A stretch of 64,000 nt of DNA from Buxus sempervirens (taxonomy: Eukaryota; Streptophyta; Magnoliopsida; Buxales; Buxaceae): the NCBI GenBank assembly GCA_947561395.2, contig OX387193.1:27336276-27400275 (forward strand). The letters run 5' to 3'. The notes below the pieces were generated by a model, which was not told where the DNA came from, did not search any database, and saw nothing but the letters and a program-made list of their open reading frames with translations. The position numbers and the translations under genes are program-made. This document shows, piece after piece, positions 48,446-60,000 of the stretch; within the stretch, counting starts at the first letter, position 1; each line of letters begins with the position of its first letter.

Positions 48446-50315
48446 AACTGATCCTCCTTAGGATTAAAAAAAAAAAAAAAGAGATCTCGGCATACAACTG
48501 AACTCCAAAAATGCTGATTCATATCAGCCACCTTTTTGCATAAATTACTACTTTTATGCTTTCTTTTAATTTCTGAACTTGATAACATGCTTCTTTTTGC
48601 AAGCTTATGAAATCTTTTGGGAAATCACCAAAGTGTTGAACCACACCAAGGCATGACTGTGATCTCAGGACAAACTTGAACAATCAAATTTGACAGATGA
48701 AATGTGTTGAACAGCACAAACTGTGTGGGTCTCAACATAGCCAAGGGATCCCCCACCTCCACCACATTTGAACCCTACCTTGCCAAACAGTGGGGCAAGC
48801 TGAAAGAAAAAAAGAGGAAGAAGGGGCAAGGTGCCCATACCAGTTAAGGGCCACTGACATGATCCAGGATCAATGATCCCAATGACATGATGAGAGGCCA
48901 TTTTTGGCTAAAATACTTCAAAACAAAATCCGCTAGTCAAACATGTTGAGCTTGATCGTCTCATTTCTAACCCATGTTATGTCTAGCCACCCCAAACTGG
49001 GGCAAAGTCAAAAAAAAAAAAATGAATAAAGATGAAAGTGGTTCTTGAGCCAGTTAATTGTACAAGGACAAGTAAGTGTTACATTCTCTGTAAAAGGACG
49101 AAAGGCCATCCTTGATATTCTCCAAAAATCATCTGACACAAGATGAAACCCTAGCAAAATACTTTGAGCCTAACAATCCCTTCATTGACCCTACCATGTC
49201 CTGTCTTCCACAAGCTTCATGAAATGGGAGACACGGGAAAGACAAGGAGAAGATAGGGCAAAGTAAAAAGAAGAAACGGGATAAAACCCAGAAAACAAGA
49301 ATGTGAAGAAATGAAAGAATTGGGGCAGTTCCCTTTGAGAAAAGAAAAGAAGAAAAGAAAGAAAAAACAAAAGAAAAACAAAAACCGGGGCAAACCCCAA
49401 AAGCAAAAGTCAAGAATTGGGGCAAAGAACCCAAGTAAAGAAAAGAAAGAAAAGAACAAAGATGGAGAAATGGAGAAGCAGCTACGAATTAAAGAAGCTA
49501 TACAAAGCTGAAGGGGCAAAAGATGAAGCAAGCCCTAACCAAGAAAAGTGGACAGGACATGGCTCTTACCTTACTCACAAATTTTGAGCCTTTATATCAC
49601 TTCTTCTGGACCCATAAACCCAGCCTACGTTTCGTCCTGTTATGAAGTCCTTTCTGATTACAGAGAATGTGACACTAACTCCTAGACAAACTGGCAATGA
49701 CAGAATCAAAGGAACAAAAGAATTTTGGCTAGACATAATGGTTACCCATAGAATGAAGTTATATAGGATTTGAACCTATTTATCCTTCATTTCTAAACAC
49801 TGGAACCAAAGCCTACATTTCATCCTACTAATAAGTCCTCTTTGATCGTTGGATCATGATCTGTGGAAATTGACAGAGCCCTTGAACTGGGGCAAGGCAC
49901 TAACCCAAATAAGGGAACCAAGTGAGAGAAAAACCATTCCAAAACCCCCAACCAAGGGTGGGAAAAAAAAGAGAGAGAGAAAATTAAAAGAGCTGGGGAA
50001 GGGTAGTGCCAAAGAAACCCCCTGAACCCAAAACAATTCCCCTCACTCCAACTTGGGAGATGCCATTGAAGGCAAACATGTTGACCCTCACAGAAAGTGC
50101 TGAAAGCACCATTTCATAAGTCTAAATGAGAGTGTCAGGTGACTGACCCAAAGATTATTGGTCTTGTCATGGACCCACTTTGAAAAGCGGGAATTCCAAA
50201 CATTGGTGAATTCCCAAAAGATTTTGATTACTTATGTTTTGCACGTAATTTTGATTAACTAAATTTCACTTGAACTTTTGCAGGTACTGACAAAGCTTGA
50301 AACAGACAGACAAGG
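48446..50315 (+). other. Non-coding A-rich region with degenerate duplicated blocks
   Basis: The phrase CTGGGGCAA with A/G-rich tails recurs at about 48790, 48997, 49320, 49390 and 49885. A block with ATTTCATCCTACTAATAAGTCC near 49815 resembles GTTTCGTCCTGTTATGAAGTCC near 49630. ORFs on both strands are low complexity. It looks like a region expanded by repeated local duplication where pol would normally be. Confidence 0.5.
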
Positions 50316-51920
50316 CCATTACGGCAAATTCACACACTGATGCAGGAAAAATTGCCTCCATGTATTCTCACATGGGGCACAGAAAGCTAAAATTCGTCAC
50401 CATGTATTCACACATGGGGCGCAGAAAAGTCATTACAATGTATTCACACATTGGATGCCATCACAGCATATTCACACGTTGGATGTAAAAGCAAAATCCG
50501 TCACCATGTATTCACACATGGGGCGCAGAAAAGTCATTACAATGTATTCACACATTGGATGCCATCACAGCGTATTCACACGTTGGATGTAAAAGCAAAA
50601 ATCGTCACCATGTATTCACACATGGGACGCAAAAAAGTCATCACAATGTATTCACACATTGGATGCCATCACAGCATATTCACACGTTGGATGTAAAAGT
50701 AAAATTCGTCACCATGTATTCACACATGGGGCCCAAAAAAGTCATCACAATGTATTCACACATTGGATGCCAGTACAGCGTATTCACACGTTGGATGCCA
50801 AAGCAAAATTCGTCACCATGTATTCACACATGGGGCGCAGAAAAAGCCATCACGATGTATTCACACATTGGATGCCATCACCATGTACTCACACATGGGA
50901 TGTAAAATGAGTCGTCACCATGTATTCACACATGGGGCGCAAGCAGAATCAGCACCATGTATTCACACATGGAACGCAGAAAAGCCATTCCAGCGTATTC
51001 ACACGCTGATGAAAAAACAAAACCGTCACAGTGTATTCACACATTGGACGAAGAAGAAACTGGAATCAAAACCACTGACGGATAAGTCAGAAATTGGTGA
51101 GGGAATCAGAGCTGTTGATATATGAATTTGAAATTGGTAGAGACAACAAAAAAAATGGATTGAAAGAAAGAAAAAGAAGAAAAAGAAAAGAAGAGAGAAA
51201 TGGACAAAGACAAAAGAAACAAAATGTCTCCTAGAGACAAAAGTCACCATGTATTCACACATGGGAAGCAAAAAGAGTCATCACAATGTATCCACACATT
51301 GGTTGACAGAAGTTTGTGAAGCCACCGACAAATAAGTCAGCTTCGAATATAATTAAGACAAAAAAAAAGGACAGAGACAAAAGTCACCATGTATTCACAC
51401 ATGGGACGCAAAAAGAGTCATCACAATGTATCCACACATTGGTTGACAAAAGTTTGTGAAGCCACCGACAAATAAGTCAGCTTCGAATATCATAAGACAA
51501 AAAAAGGACAGAGACAAAAGTCATCATGTATTCACACATGGGACGCAAAAAGAGTCATCACGATGTATCCACACATTGGTTGACAAAAGTTTGTAAAGCC
51601 ACCGACAAATAAGTCAGCTTTAAATCAAGACAAAAAGACAGAGAAATTCGTCACCATGTATTCTCACATGGGACACAGATAAAATCCGTCACCATGTATT
51701 CACACATGGGACGTAAAGAAAGTCATCACAATGTATACACACATTGGTTGACAGAAGTTTGAAAGGCCACCGACAAATAAGTCAGCTTTAAATCAAGACA
51801 AAAAGACAAAAAAAGAGTCACCATGTATTCTCACATGGGACACAGACAAAATTCGTCACCGTGTATCCACACATGAGACGCAGAAAGAGTCATAATGTAT
51901 TCACACATTAATTGACCAAA
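50316..51920 (+). repeat. Hairpin minisatellite array 1 (104 bp and 140 bp higher-order units)
   Basis: The basic unit has an 18 bp hairpin, six-base stem with loop ATTCAC. In the first part (to about 50870) three hairpin types follow in fixed order with exact 104 bp periodicity: CCATGT/ACATGG (50400), CAATGT/ACATTG (50436) and CAGCAT or CAGCGT/ACGTTG (50464). From 51240 the units are about 140 bp and include CACCGACAAATAAGTCAGC. Stem bases change on both sides together, as at 50991 where CAGCGT pairs with ACGCTG. Short frames encode MYSHMG-like repeats but stops break them. Confidence 0.9.
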
Positions 51921-52041
51921 GTTTGTGGTACCAATGCCGCCAGTGATTAAACTGAAGATTGGCTGAGGCACACCTGGGTGTTGTTTTTCAACTCACCCCC
52001 TGCGGAGACTTTACATGGTCCAACCCTGAGATACTAAGTTC

Positions 52042-52850
52042 AAAATAGACCAATTTAACTTCGGGTTCCCTTTCCCGGCCGTTTGGCTAAAATAAGACCA
52101 GTTCAACTTCGGGTTCCCTTTCCCGGCCGTTTGGCTAAAATAGACCAGTTCAACCTTGGGTTCACTTTCCCAGCCGTTTGGCTAAAATAGACCTTTGGGT
52201 TCACTTTCCCAGCTGTTTGGCTAAAATAGACCTGTTTAACTTCGGGTTCCCTTTCCCAGCCGTTTGGCTAAAATAGACCAATTTAACGTTGGGTTCTCTC
52301 TCCCAGCCGTTTGGCTAAAACAGACCAGTTTAAACCGAGTTCCCTTTCCCAGCCGTTTGGCTAATATAGACCAGTTTAACTTTGGGTTCTCTCTCCCAGC
52401 CGTTTGGCTAAAATAGACCAGTCTAAACCGGGTTCCCTTTTCCAGCCGTTTGGCTAAAATAGACCAGTTTAAACCGGGTTCCCTTTCCCAGCCGTTTGGC
52501 TAAAATAGACCTGTTTAACTGTGGGTTCACTTTCCCAGCCGTTTGGCTAAAATAGACCAGTTTAACCTCGGGTTCCCTTTCCCAGCCGTTTGGCTAAAAT
52601 AGACCAGTTTAACTTTGGGTTCTCTCTCCTAGCCGTTTGGCTAAAACAGACCATTCTAAACCGGGTTCCCTTTCCCTGCCGGTTGGCTAAAACAGATCAG
52701 TCTAAGGTTCTCTTTCCCAGCCGTTTGGCTAAAATAGATCAGGTCCAGGGTTCTCTTCCCCAATCATTCCAAATGATTAAAATAGATCAATTTGTCTTTG
52801 GGTTCTCTTCCCCAACTGTTTTAGGACAGTTAAAATAGATCTATAATTAG
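52042..52850 (+). repeat. Hairpin minisatellite array 2, about 47 bp units
   Basis: About 17 units follow the pattern GGGTTCCCTTTCCCAGCCGTTTGGCTAAAATAGACCAGTTTAAC. Each includes AGCC-GTTT-GGCT, a small hairpin. The last two units have different stems in the same place: AATCATT/AATGATT (52762-52778) and AACTGT/ACAGTT (52814-52831). The array lies about 1 kb from the polypurine tract. Confidence 0.9.
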
Positions 52851-53864
52851 GTACCAAAATAGCTTTACGAAGTCCGTACCTGTTAAAATCCTGAAAAGGC
52901 ACAAGCCCCCAGGGGAGTACCACTACTCAAGCTCTTCAGAAAAACCCCACGGAGTTGTTTGACTAGTTGAAGATTACATCAATCCCTAGTGGAGCAAACA
53001 CTGAAAATTTGTTCCTTGTACAGGTCCAAAGGAGGAAGAAAGATGTAAGATGAACATGAGAAGAGTATTTTGATCCTTTCTTCCCCAGCAGAGACTTCTT
53101 CCCTTTCATCCCCAGTGGAGCTCAGAAGAAAGAAGACCGTCAAGATTCTCAGACCTTCCAACAAAACTTCAAGGGTAAAGAGAAGCATTGCAATAATCCC
53201 CAAGGAGTCATCTTGACAAATCATGTTCTCACCAGAAGAGTAACTCATGAATGGGAAAAGAAGCTTTAATGCCTCGACAGAGAAAGAACCTAGCAAGGAG
53301 AAGCAACAAGGAAAAAGCAATAATGGGCCAATTCGCCCCTTCCTGTAAATTTTGATTCCCACTTTTGTAAATAGCATAGGCTAGAATAGGTGTATGTGGT
53401 CTCCGAGATGATGGACAGCAATGCGGAAGCTTCCTCCCGTCCTCCCACCTGTACTCCCAAACCCATACCTTGGCCCATTCCTTCTCAAAAAGAAAAAAAA
53501 AAACCCAAACTCAAAGAATCAAGAAGAAATCAAAACTGAAGTCACTAAAAGCTTTAATGGAACAAACAAAAAGAAAAGAACATTGTTAAGTGCCTTGCAT
53601 CAACGCCGAAACAGGCTGATGAGCTCAAGATTTAATCCTATATTTCTTTTTCAAAAACAAAGAACTAAGGAACAACCCTATTCAAACTCGAAAGAGGGTA
53701 TAGGGATTCCAAAATCAGGAAGTGATACCAGACATCTGACACTTCCCTTTCATTAAAAGCAAATTCAGTGATTGAGCTCGTCGACCATGTCGACAGAAAT
53801 GCAAGGTGCAAAAATAAGGTTCTTTTTTTCTTCTTTGCCGTTCATCCCCAAAGGTGACTCCAGC
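52851..53864 (+). other. Non-coding region before polypurine tract
   Basis: No conserved domain is seen. The ORF at 53377-52979 (minus) is antisense and unrelated to known proteins. The region is A/G-rich on the plus strand. Confidence 0.45.
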
Positions 53865-53873
53865 AAAGAGGGG
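53865..53873 (+). other. Polypurine tract
   Basis: AAAGAGGGG ends four bases before the 3' LTR (TGTAGACACC at 53878). It is the likely primer for plus-strand DNA synthesis. Confidence 0.75.
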
Positions 53874-53877
53874 CAGC

Positions 53878-56291
53878 TGTAGACACCTGATTTTTGCACC
53901 CCTAAAATGGCAAAAAATGAAAAGCCAAACTTTTAGTCAAACCCTGAGGGGGTCAAAAAATTGACTTTTTAATTCAAGATAATTTGGCCATCAAACTTTA
54001 CATCATTGGAAAGAGCATTTCGACACGGTTCCAACGCAACTGAATTTGCTGGAATCGGAGTCCAGGTGAGAAAAATATGGCCCGGTCAAACTTCCAGAAA
54101 GCAAAAAGTTGACTTTTTGCTCGACCCCAATTCAGCTGCCAAACTTGACCCCAGTGGACAGGTGGTTCCGAGCCGGTTCCAACGACACTAAGTTTGCTGA
54201 AATCGGACACCGGATAAAGAAGTTATGAGCAGTTGAAGTTTCAGAAAAACTGCCCATGTGGCAAAAAGGCAGCAAAAATGGACTAAACCAATAAAATAAA
54301 TAAGATAAATGTGTTTAATAATATTTTAATAAAGAGAATCTCGCTTTTTTTAATAAAATAATCGAAAAATCGGATAAAAATCCTGCAATAAGCCAAATTG
54401 AATAAAGGTTTGAAATCCACACATTTTTAAAACGTGCGGGACCGTATTTACATTACGGGCAGGGCATGCCCGTATTTAAAGTACGGGCACGCTTCTAGAA
54501 GGACAACACGCGTCGCTGTACGGCGAGACACGCGTCCCGTACGGCCGAATCTGTGATAATTGCAAATATTCGTTTTTCGCCCGTATTTGAATTACGGGCA
54601 AGGCACGCCCGTACTTGAAGTACGGGCAAGGCATGCCCGTAGTTCAAATACGGGCACGGGATTTTTGCCTATAAATAGAGAGGCCACCCCCCTTCATTTG
54701 AACAAGCTTTCCCCCTGGCCTCTCCTCCCTCTCCCTCTCCTGCTAGCCACGTCCAAACTCTGCCCAATTACCGTTACCCCTAAACCCAAATCTTTTTGTT
54801 CCCAAAGTACCCCTGCCTCACCAAAACCATGTCTAAACTCTTCTTTTTTATCCTTTGAACATCAAGAACCCACCAAACCTCTGCCAAAATCAACCTAGAA
54901 AATCCTAGAGGACGCGGAAGCGCTGCCGAATTCAAAGGAACCATTGAAACTAGTCATAAACTACATTGTAAGTATTTTTCTCACTCATTTGAATACAATG
55001 TGATAAGTTTTAATTTCTTTTCAAGTTATTGTACATTCTATGTTTTCCACTAATCTTTTTGCTGTTTTCTTTTAAGTCATGGAAAGCTAAGAAAGGAGTT
55101 GGTCATATATAAAAAGAAAGAAAGAAAGAAAGTGTCCAAAGGATACTTTGATCAACTAATTTAATGATCCTTCTTATTCTATGTTAAATTGGGATATGGC
55201 TTCCTTAAGGTTACTCAATTCCCTGTAAATATCCCATATCTTGTTTTCAAATCTGGGGGTAAACAAACAAGAAGTGATCCGGTTTCTTCAAGAAAAATCA
55301 AAGAACAAGAATGACCTTTTCAAGCCAAAAGGAGGAAATGAAGAATTCTAAAGGCCCTGGAATCACCACAGAAATCATTGGAGGTCCCAAGAAAGCCACG
55401 GAATTGATCCAGATTGAATTCGGCAGCAAACGGGCAAATTGAGTTGCGTCCGTAAACTCAGGCCGGTCCAGCCTGGACCGTGTTTGATTCACGGACAAGG
55501 AGGACCGTAATTAATTCACGGTCAGGTGGGACCGTAGAGAAAATACGGGCAAATGTAAAAATAATGTAAAAAGTGTAATTTCTTGGTTCGGTTGGACCTG
55601 ATCCGGTCTAAGCCGGCTTGAACCACTCCCTTAAACCACTTGGGCTATATTAAGCCCATTTTTGGACTTTGGGCCTAGATAGGCCCATTAAGATCCCTTT
55701 GGCCCACTAGTGGGGCCCACTTTTGACTGGCCCATACCAGACCTGTTTTCAATAAACAGGCCCAAGGCCACTTGACTCTTGGCTAATGGGCCAAATCCAA
55801 GCCCATTAAGCCCATGAAATATGTAAATAAATAAAATAACCAAATGGGTTACCCAATAACCCAACTGGGTCTAAGGCCCAACCATGGCAACCCACGGGTC
55901 TTCCAACGGGACCCGGGTCCGACCCACTTTGCTTAAATAAATAAGAAGATAAAATCAAATAAAAAGGGACCCACACCTCCAAAGGGCCCCGCCAGACCCA
56001 ATGAACAGCATGCTGGTCTAGGAGGGGGTGAAAATGACTCAAAAACCAGGGAGACCCGAGGGACCCGTCAAACCGACGGGGCGGACCGGGGTGTCTTTAG
56101 GACTTCCCCGGACCGTAACCGAGGACTTAGCTAGAACTCTGAAAAGCCGCAGACCAGACTTAGACCCGATTAGGGCAAAACCGTGTCTGCCTGCACTCTC
56201 AGGCAGTGGCGACTCTGAATGTCCCGAGGCACGCACCAAAGGTGCGCCCGGTGTGCGATCTAGGATCCAGGATTTTTTTTAGGTGCGCACA
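53878..56291 (+). repeat. 3' LTR
   Basis: Same length and near-identical sequence to the 5' LTR; every position is shifted by 12,035 bp. TATA box at 54670-54677. Confidence 0.95.
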
Positions 56292-56296
56292 GTGTC

Positions 56297-57062
56297 CATG
56301 ATTATGTGCTTCACCATATCAGATGCCTTTTTCTATATGTATAAAAAAATAAAAATAAATTAAACCCAGAGATGAACAAACGGCAAATTATTAGACAATT
56401 AACCAGTAGATAGCTAGGATTAAACCAAAACCTGGAGGGATGAATTTCTAGAGTAACTTGTCTCAATGTCATAGAGTACAAGGACTCCACTCATATGCCA
56501 GATACCTTAAACTTAGGTGCTAGACATATTTCGAAATGCTATATTTTAAACCTATAAGAAAATTACAAATTTTATTTAGGCAGCAATTGGAAAATCCCTT
56601 GATCCTCATTCATGACAAGAAAATTTCAGACATGGGAATCCTTGTGAGAGTGTTGGAATTGACTATAAGGTAGGCCTTCACTCATCTGAGATGTTTAGGT
56701 TATGGAGCTCCATCCAATACAAAGCATTATAAAATGCTTCTATATTTTCTAGTGATAGATGCAGGTTGCTGATCCCAAATAAACCATAAAACAGAGCAAT
56801 CGAATGCTCTTTTTTCTTTCTTTTTCTATTTCTCTCTCTTACTCTTTAAGCAATCGAATTCTATTTTCCTACAGTTATATTTTGCCACTCTAACTCTTTC
56901 TCACATTATTTTTTATAATTCGTGTCTCTTTTTTCTTTCTTTCTCTTACTCTTTAATCCCATCTCACTTTTTTTTTAAAATTTTGGTCACTATTACTTTT
57001 TAACCTTCTAATTATGACTCATGTATTGACAGGCCTATTGCAGCTCTTTAATATTTAAAATT
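56297..57062. other. AT-rich DNA between LTR element and CACTA gene
   Basis: T-rich microsatellite-like runs (TTTCTTTCTTTTT) are present. No CACTA terminus (CACTAC..) could be found, so the 5' end of the CACTA element is not located. Confidence 0.4.
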
Positions 57063-60000
57063 ATGATGGAAAAAAGTTGGATTACACTAAAGCAGAGATG
57101 TTGTGCTGAATATGTGAGAGGTGTTAAATATTTCTTGAGTATAGCAGCTAGTTGTGCAGATAGTAGTGGTATGATAAGACGTCCATGTCGTCGATGTGTG
57201 AATCGGTATTATAAGCCAATGGATGTTGTTGAGCAACATATATTCATTAATGGGTTTGAAACAACATATTCTAATTGGACATTCCATGGAGAAGCAGAAA
57301 ATTGGGAGGTACATGAAGATAACATTGAGCTTGACATTAGTGTCAAAGAAGATAATGATGACGTCAACAATATTGATGATTTGTTGGACAAGATTCGTAT
57401 GGCCAATAATGTAGATGTACATAATGATGAAGGGGGTAGAGAAACAACAAATATGTGCTCACCAACTCAGTTTGATCAATTGTTAAAGGATGCTGAGTGT
57501 GAGTTGTATCCAGGTTGCAAGAAAATGTCAAAGTTATCATTTATTTTAAAGTTGCTCAACATAAAGTCAATGAACAAATGAGTAATAATGCTTTTAATGA
57601 GGTGCTTAAGTTGTTTAAGGAAGCATTACCTGATGAGGAGACATTGCTAGGCTCTTATTATGAGGCCAAAAAATACAAGCGAACATTGGGCTTTGGATAT
57701 GAGAAGATACATGCTTGTCGAAATGATTGTGTGCTTTTTTGGAAGGAGCATGAACATAAGAATCATTGTCCTAAGTGTGGTATGTCTAGGTGGGAGGAGA
57801 AGGATGGCATAAGTAAGAAATTGCCGGTAAAGATATTGTCATATTTACCTCTTAAACCAAGATTGCAACGCTTATTTATGACAAAGAGTATAGCTAGTCA
57901 TATGAGGTGGCACAAATATGGTAGGCCAACAAGTGATGATAAGTTAAGACATCTAGCTGATTCACTGACATGGAAAGAGTTTGACAAGAAACATGAATGG
58001 TTTTCCAATGAGCCTCGAAACGTGTGACTTGGCTTGGCTAGTGACGGGTTTAACCCATTTGGTAATATGAGTACCTCTTACAGCATGTGGCCAGTAATAT
58101 TGATGCCTTACAACTTGCCACCATGGATGTGCATGAAGGATCCATACTTCATGATGTGTTTACTAATTTCTGGACCTAAGGCACCTGGAAATGATATTGA
58201 TGTCTACTTGAGGCCATTAGTTGATGAGTTAATAGAGTTATGGAGCAGTGGTGTTCTCATGTATGATGCGTCGTGCAAAGAGTACTTCACTATGCATGCA
58301 GTGTTGTTGTGGACAATTAATGACTTTCCTGCCTATGGAAATTTATCAGGGTGGAGTACAAAAGGGAAACTTGCTTGCCCAGTGTGTAATAGTGCAACTG
58401 ATTTTGAATGGTTGAAGAACGGGAGAAAACATTGCTACATGGGCCATCGTCGATTCTTGCCCCAAAATCATATTTGGCGACAAAGGAAGGATATGTTCAA
58501 TGGTGCTGAAGAGCATAGACTAGCTCCATGCATGTTATCTAGAGAGACTATATTACATTAGTTGGATAGTATTGATCATATGCAATTTGGGAAGGACCAA
58601 AACAAAAGAAAGAGGAAGAAAGAGGAACATGAGCTTAATTGGAGAGAGAAAAGCATTTTCTTTGAGTTGCCTTACTGGTCTGAATTGTTAATGAGACACA
58701 ATTTAGATGTTATGCAAATCGAGAAAAATATATGCGATTGCATTGTGCGCACCTAAAATCGATCTAGATCGCACACGGGGCACACGTTGGTTCATGCGTA
58801 CCTCGGGACAATTGGAGTCGCCACTGCTTGAGAGGTGCAGGCAGACACTGTGTTTGCCCTATCCGGGTCTAAGTCTGGTCTGCGGCTTTTCAGAGTTCTA
58901 GCTAAGTCCTCGGTTACGTCCGGGGAAGTCCGAAGACACCCCGGCCCGCCCCGTCGGTTTGACAGGTCCCTCGGGTCTCCCTGGTTTTTGAGTCAGTTTC
59001 ACCTTTCCTAGACCAGCATGCTGTTTATTGGGTTTGGCGAGGCCCTCTGAAAGTGTGGGTCCCTTTTATTTTGATTTTATCTTTTATTTAGTGGAGTGGG
59101 TTGGACCCGGGTCCCGTTGGAAGACCCGTGGGCTGCCATGGTTGGGCCTTGGGCCCAGTTGGGTTATTGGGTAACCCATTTGGTTATTTATTAAGCTTTA
59201 TTTATTTACATTTTTTGTTTGAGCTTGATGGGCTTGGATTTGGCCCATTAGCCAGAGTCAAGTGGCCTGGGCCTGTTTATTGAAAACAGGCCTGGTATAG
59301 GCCAGTCCAAATGTGAGCCCCTTAGGTGGGCCCAAGGTGATCTTGGTGGGCCTATTTAGGTCTGCAGTCCATTATTGGGCTGAAAATAGCCCAAAATGTC
59401 TAAAAGGTCGGTTCAAGCCGGTTCAGGTTGGATCAAGTCCAACCGGGCCTAAAATTAGGTTTTTTAAGTTATATTTACACTGGTCCGTGTTTATTATACG
59501 GGCTGCCATTGCCCGTAAATGAAATCCGGTTCAAGCTCGCCCGTGAAGCAAATACGGGCATGCTTGAATCGTTCTGAGTTTACGGGCTCAACCAACTTTG
59601 CATATTTGGTGTCGATTCAGCTTGGGATCAGTTTGATTAATTTCCTGGGGCTTTCAACAACCTTCGTCAAACTTCCAGCATCCCCGTGATTCTCCATTCC
59701 CTCCACTTGGCTTAAAAAAGCCATCTTTCTCCTCTTTTGCATTTTCCAAGCAAGTATGGCTTCCTTTTAACCATTTGTGATCATTGCTAAGAATGGAATA
59801 AGAGGGAGATTACAGGGAATATCAGATATTTAAAGAAGTTTAAGGATTGTAACCAAATTAGGTAGGTATTATTCTTTTGATAACCCTTGATTATTCTCTC
59901 CTCCTTTTCATGGAAATGACCACTTTGGATCAAGTTGCTCATCGCATACAGCAGCCAAAACATGTTAGAAATGACATAATGAAAATAAAATAAAAAGAAA

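Larger units (their letters stand above)
41843..56291 (+). mobile_element. Complete Tat/Ogre-like LTR retrotransposon, gag only
   Basis: Two 2,414 bp LTRs flank a 9,621 bp interior, with a perfect 5 bp duplication GTGTC at 41838-41842 and 56292-56296. Parts in order: 5' LTR, primer binding site, 2.2 kb leader, gag ORF, second gag-like ORF, non-coding purine-rich region, two tandem arrays, polypurine tract, 3' LTR. No protease, reverse transcriptase, RNase H or integrase motif is visible in any frame, so it must rely on enzymes from another element. It is non-autonomous but structurally intact and very young. Confidence 0.95.

Noticed and set aside
50297..51125. Repeat protein with MYSHMG units
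   Set aside because: The 104 bp period is not a multiple of three, so each unit changes frame and the frames end at stops.
50316..51300. CRISPR-like array of regular repeats
   Set aside because: Units are variable hairpins in a 104 bp higher-order order, with no constant repeat and unique spacers, inside a plant retrotransposon.
52979..53377. 132-codon antisense ORF near the 3' LTR
   Set aside because: No recognisable domain; it overlaps purine-rich non-coding sequence of the element.
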